Assembly: GCA_000507305.1 (NCBI GenBank)
Contig: DF239948.1
Coordinates: forward strand, 84,404-148,403
From: Breviolum minutum Mf 1.05b.01
Lineage: Eukaryota > Sar > Dinophyceae > Suessiales > Symbiodiniaceae
Length of the DNA stretch: 64,000 nt
Direction: 5' to 3'
The translations under genes and the position numbers were made by a program. Below are positions 13,501 through 27,500 of this stretch, piece after piece. The notes beneath the pieces are model-generated. The model made no database searches and was not told the DNA's origin. It worked only from the letters and a program-made list of their open reading frames with translations. Every line of letters starts with the position of its first letter. The first letter of the stretch is position 1.

Positions 13501-15543
13501 ATCATTTCAAATGATTTCAAACACAAAAACACATCATCAACTTCATCAACAGCTTAAGATTTATTGATTTAGTACATACCCAACTGGGATGTCCATTGTA
13601 CTTGTAACTGGGTGATTTCACCCCTATATAAGTAGGTTCTAAGTCCCTTAAGTAGGTTATAATTAGGTTATAACCCAACTTACTAACTAGTTACTAACTT
13701 CCATGGAAATCCAAGAAAGGATCCATCAGACTGGGATATTTACTACTTCTCCTTGCTGTTGGCTGACTTTTCTTGGATACCCTGGGTCACGACACCGACA
13801 CCTGAAAAATCCACTCCATTCTCCCTCAGGGCTTTATGCCAACACTTGCCATAATACCTTTGGCGACTGCAAAATCCACGACATTCAAATTGTCCTTCCC
13901 GAAAATCGGACAGCCAAAGGTCCCTTAAATAAAAGTTTAAACTGTATTTTTCCTGCAAAAAATGGAATCCGCAAAAGTTTAAAGGCTGGCCATTGGCTGA
14001 GTCAGATGGGTTCTGAAACACCAAATACAAAAAGGCCTCAGCAAACACATAGCAGTTCTAGAGTTGACCAAATTTCGCAGAGAAACCCTCATCATCACGG
14101 CCAAGATCATATGACTTGCGATTGGTCACTGAACGCCTCACATCACCTGGTGTAGTGGGCTGGAGGTCAGAGAAAAAAACAAACGCACATGTTGCATCCC
14201 ATCTAACTGTTTGGCTACTAAGGATCCTTCTAAAGGCTTCTGCCATAATTCTAACATAACATAATTAACATATAACTTATTGACATAATAAATCATGTTA
14301 CCAGTACCATGAGAACCCACAAAATAAACCGAATAGTCTTTCCTTGCTCAAAACATATGTTGTACTGATATATTTCTTCGCTGGAAGGGCAATCATTTTT
14401 CAACTCCGAGGTTGGACAACAAGTCTGCTTCCAAAGTAGCATCATTGATTCTTGAAATTTGCAGTTTCCGAGTCTCCCACATATACCTATAGGATCCATG
14501 TATGGTACATGTACGTACATTTACCATAAAAGTCAACCAAATGTAGGTAAACATACATGGATCCTATTGGATGGTGTCACACTTTCGCAGCTACACCCGC
14601 GAAAAACTAACATGGAAACCAGCTTCTCCTTTTGCAATGTGGGTAGTTTCATCATGGATAGTCAGCATAAGACTTGCTACATGGTAGAATCCTGTTTTAT
14701 GTGGGAAGTCTCGTTGAGCTACATATCCTGTATCCTAAGGTAGTGTAGTTTTTCATGATTTTCAGGTCAGATCATATCAGAAGGTAATACGAACAATAAC
14801 CCAAACAGCCTTTATTGATAGTTTGTTTCGGAAGTGTCCAATCCGTGTTTGCTACAGTATAGGACCCCCGTATCAACATCACATCGCAAGAGGTGAATGA
14901 AATCATCATTGAACGCTAAAGGTGATGTTTAAAGTCCCCCCAAAAGGATATTCATCACAAGCTCTGTTCCCCATTATGCTCCATGCATGATATATTTGGG
15001 TACATTTACCATTCATTTAAACCAAATGTAGGCAAATATTCCATACATATAGCAAACTCTGTTCAAATGCAAGCAAAAGCTTAGGCGTTTAGAAAACTCT
15101 ATACTAGACATATTCTACAATTATTCCACTAGTCCATCTTCTCAACGAAGCAAGAAAACAACTTTAGGCTGGCTGTTGGCTTCTGGGATGACAATGTCTT
15201 AAACGAAGATAGAGAAATACACATGGAATTATCAAAACTAGGTAGTTGCTTCTGCTTTTGCCACCCATTTGAAAAATATGCTCATCAAATTGGAGCATTT
15301 CTCCAAAGATGGTGGAAACAAATCAAGAACTCGTTAAAACCACCACCTGGACAAAAAAAGCATGCCTTCATCTGGATAGTCAGCATACGACTTGCGGCTT
15401 GCCAAAGATCGACGCGCATCAACTGAACAAGGCCAACAGAGATGATGATGACGATGACACACACACACACACATGTTTTTTGGAGACATCGGTGTTAGCA
15501 ACTGGGTAATACAGTGAAAAACACATTTGAGTAAATGGGGAAA

Positions 15544-15592
<49 letters not shown>

Positions 15593-18500
15593 GACCCAAC
15601 AAATCTCCCTTGGATTGGTGTGACAGAAGGATCTTGGAAGACTACAGCTTGTCCTTTTCGGAAGCACAAGGGATATGTGGATGTAAATCCATAATGCCCA
15701 GGACCACTGGAATGATTTCTCGGGTTTGCTTCAATTACTCTAGACTCGGAATAGATAGATTTGCATGAGGTGGTTGGAAAAAAACACATCCCCAAATGGT
15801 GGTCTATTGGTGTTTTACAATAGTAGAAGGTTAAACATCACCTTCAACAAACAAAAACATAGAAGGCAATGATCCCTCAAAACGTAGGTTCGTACAAGTT
15901 ATAACGATGATTGGATGATATTGCATGATTCAATTTGTTTGAGAGATTCTATTCTTACCAAACTTCATGCCGGCATGTGGATTGTTGGTACTATTTCACC
16001 ACCTTTTGGTTTGAAGCAGCCAACACAATTCCATACAAAATCTCTACCACATCACGACCTTCATCCTCCGCATAGGACTTGCGGCTGCTGCGACGCAACT
16101 CTCCTCGCAGGTTGATTCGACTGCCAGTTGCTCAAGTGTCAGTGGACGTCAGTTTGATTCAAGTTTCAAAAAATAGAGGTAACCAGCAAATAGGCATTTC
16201 TGCCCTTTATAAATGGCCTTATAAGTGGATTTCGCTATAATCCTATACTTATGTTGATCATTCAAGTATTTATAAGTGAAGTTAAATAAATACGTTTTCC
16301 CAACCCCGTCATCAATTGTTAGGAAAATAAAGGGAACTGATTGTTTTCTTGTTGAAACTTCCAAGCCAAGTGGTGTTTTGTCAGCCGTCAAAATTGTTGT
16401 TAATCCCATTGATCAATGCATGAAGAAAACAAACTACCCTACCCATAGCATCCATGGGACTCGTATATTTAGCTGCATTTACCTACATTTGCCACAAAAA
16501 AAAATCAACGAAATGTAAGTAAATATAACCTGGAGCCTCCAGTGCAAGAGGTGATCTTCAGAGGCCACCATGAGGCTGATTAGTTGGTGGTTTCAAGCCA
16601 TCTGAAACATCTGCTCGTCAAATTGGATCATTTCCCCAAACAGGGATGAACATAAAACCACCATTTTTCAGGGGCTATGTTAGTTTCAGGGAGTGTATAA
16701 GTTGGTTTGTGTCATGTAAAGATACACCACAATTTCCAAGTGTTCCCTGAAATGCTCTCTTACCTTCACTGGCAATCGTGCTCAACCCCCAACCAAGTGC
16801 GATCCTTTGCTCATCATTTGCAAACAAAGTGGTTGGTCTGGTCTTTTGGATAATCTAACAGGATTCCCTTATTAAGGGACCAAACTTTAGTTGATTGGGA
16901 CTTCCTAGTTGCGTATGTGTAATGTTTCAAAAAAATTGAAGCCGCTTGGCCAATCATTGGCTGACCGACTAAGCAATTTTTGTTGCTTCATTTCCTGTGG
17001 GAAATCTCAGGAAATTCCCAAAATCATCCGGGTAAAAGGCAATATTGCACCAATGTGGATTCAGCTTTTCCCAGTCGTTTCCCCCCTTTCCATCAAAAAT
17101 CAAACAGGACCTTATCCCAATGGACCCCTAGGTAAGGGGTCCATTGGCTATGAGACACTCAGGTTTTTTCGGGGTCCATTCACTGGGTCCGACCGTTGGA
17201 GATTTCTTGGAAATTTGCCTGATTTTCACGGTAAATGTTGGCAAATATACCATCAATGGATCCTATGCAAAACTACTGTTGATGGTTCAGAAACCCTTTT
17301 TTCCCCTCCTTTTTTAAAAACACACATCCGATGCACCTTCAGATGGTGAATCCATTCCCGACTTGCGACTCAAGGAGCGGCGTAAGCCTGGCGATGTCGG
17401 GGTGAGATGTGGGGGCTGCCTGTTTTGAGGCCCCCCGAATCAAGGGGACAAGTGGGTGTATATACCCTAACAGTATACCCATTCTGGCCAAATGGAACTT
17501 ATATTTCACCAACCCAGATTTCGATTTCCCCTGAAATAAGGGGATTTCCAGTTTCCCTGACTAAACCCTAAACCACCATTTGAGGTGAAAACTCGTGTGA
17601 GGTCGCTATAATTTGATCAGAACCCATGGTATTTATCCTGTTCTCTAGGGATTCTTCGGGATTCATAAATACCAACGATATAGGGCTTATATGTATATAT
17701 ATATATATATAGGGATTTCCCATGGTACGTTGGTAGGGGTACATCCAACTATCCCCTGACTGAAACGGAGGTGTCATTACCCATACCATCCGTGTTATAA
17801 GGTATATTTACCTACATGAAAACCATAAAAATCAACCAAATGAGGGTAAACATAGCGCCAGGCGCTAGGGTTCGCCAATCCACCAACCATTGGGTTTCTT
17901 ACCAACCAACTATTGGGTATCTTGCCAACCAACTACTGTATTGGGTATCTTAGGGGTTTGGTTTTAGGGTTTAGTTTTAGGGTTTGGTTTTAGGGTTGTG
18001 TTTTAGGGTTTAGTTTTAGGGTTTAAGTTTTAGGGTTTAGTTTTAGGATTGTGTTTAGGGTTTAGTTTTAGGGTTTAGGTTTCAGGGTTTTGGTTTTAGG
18101 GTTTGTGTTTTAGGGTTTTGTTTTAGGGTTTACTTTTAGGATTTTGGTTTTAGGGTTTACTTTTAGGGTTTAGTTTTAGTGTTTGGGTTTTAGGGTTTAG
18201 TTTTAGGGTTTTGGTTTTAGGGTTTAGTTTTAGGGTTTTGGTTTTAGGGTTTAGTATTAAGGGTCCCTAAGTCCCTAAACTCCCGTTATTTACACGGGAT
18301 TTGCACCACATCATCATGAGAACACAAAATCTTGAGATTTGCGGCGACAGTTTTGTATTGTAAAACACACGAACCGGTCCCAGAAATCCCAAAAAACGGG
18401 TCAGCCGCTACTGCGGTACATATACCGGTAAGGGCACTGAAATACCGATATTTACACTACATTTGCCACATTCCGAAACTAGTGGCGTTGCAGCGGCGGG

Positions 18501-21500
18501 CAAACTTCGGCTCCTGGCCGTAAACATACCGTACACCATACATTTCCTATACATTTCCCATACATCTTCCATACATGGATGGTATGAGTTAGAGGGATCA
18601 GGATTCATTTAGTTACGATCCCAAAAGCTCATCACGGTTCATCACCAGTCGCACCAGCCAGTTAAGAGTTAACTAACAACCGAAAATTTCCCTTACACCC
18701 TAGAAATGTAACATGGATACAAAAATACTAGCTGGTGGTTTCAACCCATCTGAAAATATTAGTCAAAATGGGAATCTTCCCGAAATAGGGATGAACATAA
18801 GAAATATTTGCAACCACCACCCAGATAAGTATGCTCAAGGTCACTGGGAAGTAAGATAATTATCCCGGAAATTTAACGAATTGATACCCAAAATAGCCGC
18901 CGTTTCTTGAAGCCGTTTCGATACATCTTCCAGCCGGCCCATCATTTTTGCTATATGTTCAATTTCCAGGGTGTAGGCTGCCGGAGGTAGCCTGTTTGGA
19001 CCCAAAACACCAGGCCCCAAAAAGACCTTCAGAGATGAGCAGGTATTTGGAAGACTAGGATATCTACTCTAGCCTTTCGTACTCACGAACTTTAGTAACG
19101 ATTCATAAGTTCGGTTTATATACCCAGAGGATCCATGTATGGTATATATACCTAGATTTACCATAAAAATCAACCAAATGTAGGTAAATATACCATACAT
19201 GGATCCTATGGGATAGTTGTAACTTAGGGGACTGAATCTTAGAGGGATTGGTTCACCTCACTTACTTCCGTTCGGAACTGAGGAAGGATCGTGATCGTAA
19301 GTTGGATCCGTTTACCTACCGCAAAGCACTGAATCAACCGCACTTAGAGGGGATTGCTTCACCCCACTATCCCTAACGATCATGACTATTACTTCCAGAT
19401 GGACATCCCGGGGTGCCTCTGTGATCCTCTGTGTATATAAGTATATTTTCTATGCTATCAAACATGTGCATGCATTGAATTTTCGTGAAATTTGCCACAC
19501 TTTGAAGATCCATGGATGGTCTTGGCCCAAAAGCAACATGTTGTGCTAACACTCAAAAAGCGTAAACAAGACATGAATTCAAGCTATCCTCTGAAATCTG
19601 ATATAGAACCTGAAAATGGTGTTCAAAAACAATATAGACTACTTCAGGTCTGTTTTCAGACTCCATGTTGGTTTTTTGGGGCCCTAAAACCTTCCGGTCA
19701 TGGCTGCAATGCATTAGAGTGAGGATTTTTCGATACCCAAGCAGGTCTGCCAAATCCCAAAAAAGGCACTTGTGTGACTTCTGCCATTTGAAAATGGATC
19801 TCAGTTTGAAGGCAAGGTATATCTAGTGGTACTTATTGGGTCCTATGCAAATTCCGACTGGTTTACCATGAATCATTAGTGATGCTTTTTATTTTCCCAC
19901 TGTGGACCAGGGTTGAGGCATGCCCCCAAGTGGTTGATACTATATATCATATATACTATACTGGGATGTCCATGGTACTTAGTAACTGGGTTATAACCCC
20001 TATATAAGTAGGTTCTAAGTCCCTTAAGTAGGTTATAACCCAACTTACTAACTATATAGTTACTAACTTCCATGGACATCCAAGTACCTTTTTTCGTTGA
20101 AACACACGACTATCTACAAAATAGTACCAGCCCCTCATCGCCTTCATCTTCCACGTCATAAGACTGGCTGCGACGAATGTCTCCTCACGCTGATTCAACA
20201 AACAATCCATGGAAAAACCATATTAGTTGGGTTGTTCACGTGGCAAATGAAGGTTTGTAGGAATCCCCTACTAACTGCTGGTGACTATTCATGGGGTATT
20301 CTAAGGATGGGATTTCTTCAGCCTCAATCTCTCAGCAAAGGGTTTGGATTCTGAAAGAGCAGGAAGTAAGTTGGGTAACCAAAACGAATCAGAAACATTT
20401 CCCCCATTCCCCCGTTCCCCCCCAAAATAACCAACAAGGGTTGATCTCGTTGAAAAAAACAACATAATACCTTTCAACATTGTTGGTGTCCAATTTTTTA
20501 TCGCTAAAAATGGTTGATGATCGATAAACATGCTGAGGCGATCAAAACTTAGACACCTTGGCAAGTCAACTGGCGACCTTTTTGAGATGGTGAGGTCGGG
20601 GGGGGTGACCCTTCCAAAGGTTGAATCTGGTTGTGACCTCCAAGTTGGGTCACGGCTTGATTCACTTCAAAAACTTCATAGACCAACATCTAGGTCTGGT
20701 TGGTGGTTGAACCAACCCATCTGATAAATATGAGTCAAATTGGGTTCATCTTCCCCAAATTTCGGGGTGAAAATCAAAAACATTTGAAACCACCACCTAG
20801 AGGTCTAAGGGATATAAGTTCACGACTGGATGGAAGAAAAAAATAACCCGGTTTTCCCCTCACCTCATGGATAGACTGTGAACGAACGAACTCGGTTTCC
20901 TTCAATATTCACGTTTTTCCCAGTTCGATAATGCCAAGGCGTAAAAATACCTACCCTCCAGGGAATTAAGATATTGCCCCTGATGTTTGGCATATTTGAG
21001 TCGATGATTTTCCCAACTTCCCCAGGTGGGATATGTTAATTTCCTGGAGGGTAGGTGCGCCGAATGAAAAACCATCATAAAACCATCATTGATGGAAAGC
21101 CCCTAAAGGTGATAAATTTAAAGCCCCCCCAAAAGGGACATTATGCGCCGAATGTATGTCATATATTTGCCTACATTGATCCGATAAATTTGAGCCAAAT
21201 GTAGGGAAATATTCCATACATGAAGCATCTCGTATTCTGAATAAGAGGCAATGTTTCGCCTTTACCTTTCAAAGGAGGCGATTTTGGAAATTTGACTGTG
21301 CCATGGTCGATCCAGTCCCTATACTTGGGATAAACTCATCCCACCTTAAATAGGGAATCCTTATAATTGGCATATAAACCCCTATGGTTGGGTTGATGAC
21401 CATCCCCTATTATATGGAAAATAATGGGAGTTGATCGACCCTGTCACATATTGGGCGTTTTGACCATGACATCATTGGCCCAGATTTTGTTGGCGATGAC

Positions 21501-24500
21501 ATCACCTTCATCGCGATAAGACTTGCGGTCCACCACGCTCCGACGCAAATCACCTCGTGTTTTTGTTGTTTCAGCGCAAGTTCCATGTAACCCTACAGAT
21601 CCAGGTATGCCCCAATAAGATCTATAATAAGAAAGGGATTTCCATATGATTTCCATATCCAATAATATTCTGGGGATGGGATTGCGATTATCAATCCTAG
21701 GAAGGGGTCTGGATTCTTAAGGGTAAGATCAAGGTGATGTTTACAGCCAACTACGTCGCGAATTTGCAGGTCTGTGAAGTATTAGTGGGTCATTGCTTTT
21801 GAACCGTAAATTCGAAGACCTGAATACTTTCCAAGGAAAATTTTGGATGAATTCCGAATCCCCATATACGAAAAAAATATGTCCTGCTGCAAACTTAGTA
21901 AGAAACCAAGAAAGATACAACACACCCCTAGAGCACACCCCAGGCAACCCCCCTAGCCAACTATGAAAGGAATCCCTTTATGGCCTGTTGGCAAAGGTTT
22001 AGGGGTGTGTTCCAAAGGTGTGTTGAAACAACCTTAGAAAGAATCTTTAGGGAAGTTGGGTCAGTTTGAGGGGACGAAATCAACCCCACTTAGAGGCGAT
22101 TACTTTCACCCGGTTTTTCCCAACAAAATTCACAACCCCGAAAACCCAATGTCTACATGTCAATAAGAACAAAATGAAATTAAAAAAATGCTTTCTGAAC
22201 CATGATATTGTTACCTACTGGAAATGAACAGTGATCTTTTTGGCTGTATCCGGGTGATATCCTTTCGAACAGCCTACGCTTTGTTTACACTTTGCCGGTG
22301 TGCTGCAGTATCAGTAGCATTTGTCTACCTGGGATTTTCCATCAATTGGCCTACGCTTGGCCTACGCGATGCGTATGCCAGGGTCGAAAGACATACGAGT
22401 GCTTTGTCTCAAATGAAGCTTGCTGCCAAAAAAAAGTAGCTGAAATGGGACTTCCCCAAATTAAACAAGCAGTGTCGACCAGTTGAGTAATTTCGGTCAT
22501 GCTGTAAATGGAAGAAATCCTGCACCACCTGGTTTTACCGTGGTTTTTGGGGCTCAAAAAATGTATCATGATTATACCTGCCTACGTGTAGAATAAATTC
22601 ACCAAATGTAAGTTAGATAGACCATACATGAAGTACCTGGGGTAGGGATCATCCATCTCTTTTGCAACAAACCAATTGTCTATCATAGCAGTCTTTTTAA
22701 TTCAAATTACTCAATGTCTTTTTCATTTTTGTTGGATCCCGACATCTAAGATCTTTACACCAAACTTGATGGTATAATATCCAATAAATTGGTATGGCTG
22801 CCCGTGTTGGTATATACCCTACATGCATCCTATGGGTAAGGGATTATCTTTTCTGTGGACTTCGCCACATGGCTCGATGAGAAAACATCACGCTCAAGTC
22901 ATTCGAGTAACCTTCACCTTCTGAAAAACGACTGTAGGATTTGCGATCAGCCACACTGCGACGGGCCACATCTCCTCACAAAAATTGCAACGGGGCGGAA
23001 AAAATGTTGTTTCGGCTTCAGAATCAAGTATACCCAATGTGGGGATCCAATTACCTTCTGAGAATGGTGTCCTGGAACCTAAATACCTTGCTTTTCCGAA
23101 AAAAAATCGTACACCCCTTGCTCATCATCTGACGTTCGGTGAGCCAGGATCCCAAGGGCCAGTTATAAAATAAAATGGGGGAAACCACCTCCATCTATCT
23201 GGCCAAATTATAATATTTCACCAACCTGGACTTCTCTGAAATAAGGGGTCCCATTTCCCTTACTAAACCACCATTTGGGGTGAAATCGGTTGTGTGAGGT
23301 CGCAAGCTAACCTGAGTTTCCCCCCCTTTCTCCCATAATCATCCAAGTCTCAAGGCAGCTACTCTTGACGGGACCCATGGACTCCACTTCCATGATTGTG
23401 CCACAATCATTGTTGGAGGAAGAGTACCCATTTATATTTGTCCATTTATAGGGGCCCTACTGGGATGTTCATTTTAGTACTCATATAACTGGATTGTAAC
23501 CCCTTTTTTGACTAGGTCGTAAGTCCCCCAAATAGGTTATAAATGTTACAAACCAACTTACTAACTATATAGCTACTAACTTCCATGGACACCTTAGTAT
23601 GTTACTCCATTTATAACGATCTGCTTGGGACCCAGGACCTGGTTCCGTCAGAAGGAGTGGTTTGAAAAAATCCCGATTTTTGTCCGACTTCAAATATGAT
23701 TATATTGCTTTTCAAGTGCAGTATTTATTGATTTTCGATTGGTTTTCAGATGCTTTTGCTATGGTTAGATGTTCATAGGGAAAACCCAGCCATGATGCAA
23801 GTGTCATTTCAGAGATGAAACCGCATATTCACTTTATACTTTTATATCCCAAAGAAGTATTCCGGAAAAAAAAACCTATAATATACTAAACACGCATATT
23901 TCGATTGTTGTCTAATTACATCTGCCATAGAGCACAAAAAACACACCAAATACCGCTGAAAACCATCGCGCCTTCATCGTCACGAGTCGAAACAGCGCTT
24001 TTGCGATCCACCACGCTGCGGCGGGTCAAATCGCCTTGCAGTTTTTGGCCGACGGACATCGTGCCCAGGCGTCCCCAGTCATAAACCATAAACCTGTATT
24101 TGTTACAAGGTGGGCCCCTAAGGGCCTAAGGGTTATAAATGGGGTTACAACTTATAACCCACCATACGTAGGGTGATAACCCCAGTTGCCCATTTATAAG
24201 GCCATTTGGACAGGTTATAACTCCATTTTGAACCGGCAAGGGCCACCGTGTTTCTGAACTGAAGCATACGTTTGAACCATGACCCGTCTAGCACTCAACA
24301 TATTTGAGAAGAAGCCTGAACATGCTTGAAAACATCATTTCCTTTCACAAAGACGAAAGTCAAAGGAAATCCAAACAAACAAAAAGAAACACCTCCATAA
24401 CATTCCACACAGCACATCTCTATCCGTGACCATGATGAACGTATCATATCCGAAACTGGGCAAAACTACAATAATTCAGCACACCAAATGAAGCTTCCGC

Positions 24501-27500
24501 CTTTTGGACCCCCAAAAGCCCATGGAAACATGAAGGTTTTAAGCCCTCAAAATATGGGAAAAAAATAACATCTGAAAAATGAAGGAAACGCAGGTTATCA
24601 ATGATGGGAATAATACCCTTACTTAACCAAATTGAAGGTGAGGGTCAGCTGAGGTCGTGGCTTTTGAGTTTGCTCAAATATCATCAACGATCATCTCATA
24701 CAACCAAAGTGAGATTTGCCTAAGGTGATTGGAAGATATTTAAAAAAAATGGTGATTTAATGATGATGCACCATGGCAGAAAGAAGCAAGTCAGCTTAAA
24801 CAAATCCGAACACAGTGCTTGATTCCTTGTTATTTCCAGTCATTCAATGTGAGCATCAGTGAACAAAGAGGGACTCCAACAAAAACAGAAGGCCTGAGAT
24901 GGTCCAAACATGTCCAAACGCTGAACTTTGGAAAACCCATACTACCATGATACAGTTGACTGGAAGAAATCCGGCTAACCACCTGAGATATATGATACCT
25001 TGTAGATAATGTGATATTTACCATATCAACTGGTTAGCCGGACTTTTTCCATCAACAGTATGGATAGGGATTCTTCACGGGATATCCAGGTCATAGCTCT
25101 GAACAAATTTGATGAACAAAAACTGAAGGATTCCATCCGGAAAGATTAGTAGAAGGTTCTTCCCAAACATTTCTTTAAACCAAATTTCTGCAAGATCCAA
25201 AGATTTGTTTGGTACATGTCAATTATACATAACCCAACGGATCCATGTAGATGGTATATTTACCATAAAATCAACTAAATCGTCCATGCAGGGTGAAGAA
25301 CCAACCACCTTCACGATTGGTTTGAAACATAGCAATCTAATATGAACCGTGCTATAAACATTAACACTCCTGTTGTGCCTATTGGGCAATTTACTATTCA
25401 ATGCGAATTAGGTGATTCAGCCACAAACACTGCACTATGCGCAGAGCAAACCAGGCATAGTTCTTGTACATTGGAATGGTTTGATGATCCTGTTTTTTTT
25501 GGGTTGCTTCGATCACAGCTGCGCAAAAGCAGCTGTGAAGCATCGCAAAACCCAAGGAATATATCTGTGTTCTAGATAATGCTCCCTTTCCAAGGGCACA
25601 TGTGCAACAGTGTTCAAATACAATTCCATATTCCTTCACATTAGCTGGATAATGGGGATCCTTGCAAAGATTACAATGTCAGCTCCTACTCCTTTGACAA
25701 CCAACAACGTATTCACATATACTTCAACTGGGTAGTATAATCCCTCGCCGGAACCTAATTTAGCTTTTGATCAACGCTCACATGTTTAGATTCCAGTTCT
25801 CATAGGTTCCATTGGCACGATTGCATATTTGCCCTACGTTGCATGCTTTATTTTTGATGGGATCAATGTAGCCAAATATACCGTATATGGATCCTACACC
25901 CCTGAAGGTTAACATAGAACATAATCCTGCAAATTTTTAGGATGTTGGGCTGCCTTTGTTTAGATTTGGGGGTACCACTATTTTTGGAAGCATCCATAAT
26001 GGGGTTGGGTTCCAGGGATCTTCCCACGAGTTTCACCTTGCCTTCATCACGACTGCCACGACTGTAGGACGATACACGATCAGCCACGCTGCCACGGGAC
26101 ACATCTCCTCAGTCAAAATCTGGGAGCTCAAATCGGAAAATCACAGGAACTAAGTATAAACCCATACCATCTACTCCTCTGAAAATAAACGAACCCAAAA
26201 AAGGAGGTTTGGAAGATGATTTTCCTGTTCAATTGAGTGATTTTCAGGTTCCGTGTTAGTTTTCAGGGGTGTATAGTATAGGGTTGACATAGGTGTGTCA
26301 AGCTTACATGTTTCACTTCCATTTTGAGCAATACCCAAAACCAAAAACACGCCAAATCACGACTAGTGACTAGTGACTAGGGTGAAATAACCCTTTAACC
26401 CATTTATTTTCGGCCATTTATAAGGGTTCTAACCACATTTGTAAGTGGTAGGGGCCCACCTTGTGGTATATACATTGAATTGCAAGATCAAGTTGCCATT
26501 GCTGTACGACTTGCGCTCGGCCACGCTGCGGCGGAAGTCTCCTACAAGTTTTAAGGAGCAGGGGAGCAGTTTGGGATAGCCAGGGAAATACGCAACAGCC
26601 AGGTACTCTGGTAAAGTAACATGGCATGGCAATGGAAAATTCCCTGTTGAAGATGTATTCCCAATTGAACATGTGGATTTTCCAGCCAGCCATGTTTGTT
26701 TACATTAGGTTTTAAAACCCCAAATATATGGGTGAAAAAGCCCCTAAACATGAAGGTTTCACGTGGGTTCCCATGGCAGCCAGGTAAATTCAAAGTGACC
26801 TTTTTATCTCTAGATAATTAGAGATCACCGTTTTTCACCTTTGGAAAACATTCACCAGAATGGCTGCTGCACCCATTCTTGATAATTTTGATGTATTACA
26901 ACAATACACTCACTCAGCCAAAGAACTATGAACACAAAAAAACGTTTAAACTTTATCCCTCCCTATGTAATCCCCAAGAGTTTAAACCAGGTTTGCGTTC
27001 GACCCAATGAGTACATCAAAATGTTTGAAAAACCTCAACTCATTGCGTCATCTCCTGAAGTTTGGTGTTGCTTCATTTCAAGTCTCACACACATACCATC
27101 CATGCATGGCATATTTACCTACATTTGCTGAATTTCTTTTGGTACATGTAGGTAAATGTAGGTATACGGTATACAGTAGATGGATTCAAAGGGGGATCAA
27201 AATAAATAGCCCTCATCAATGGTGTATATCAGCTTGGATTTGCCAACAAAAATGGTTGGAGAAAGGTAGAGAACCATGAGAGTACGTGGGATGTTGTGGA
27301 AGAGTTGCCAAAACCAGACATTTCAAAAACAGAGATACGCACTTACACAATGAACATGTTCCCCAATATAGTGTGATTCAGTGGTGATGATTTACCATGG
27401 GGAGAAAGACAATAATCACATTACGTAAACAGATCCAATGATAAGTTTAAAACAAACAAACTATGCCCAACAATTGCGATGATATCCATGATAACCATCC

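Larger units (their letters stand above)
17388..20141. other. Longest intron of the micro-exon gene, repeat-filled
   Basis: Holds a family F segment (about 17480-17630, ATATTTCACCAACCC ... GGTGAAAACTCGTGTGAGGTCGCTATAATTTG), the telomere-like array, a B, an A and a C element. A trace of RRKSQ on the minus strand near 18320-18350 may be a dead exon but has no acceptor. Confidence 0.6.

Noticed and set aside
18320..18350. RRKSQ-like trace on the minus strand
   Set aside because: No AG acceptor, stop codon in the tail; too short to call.
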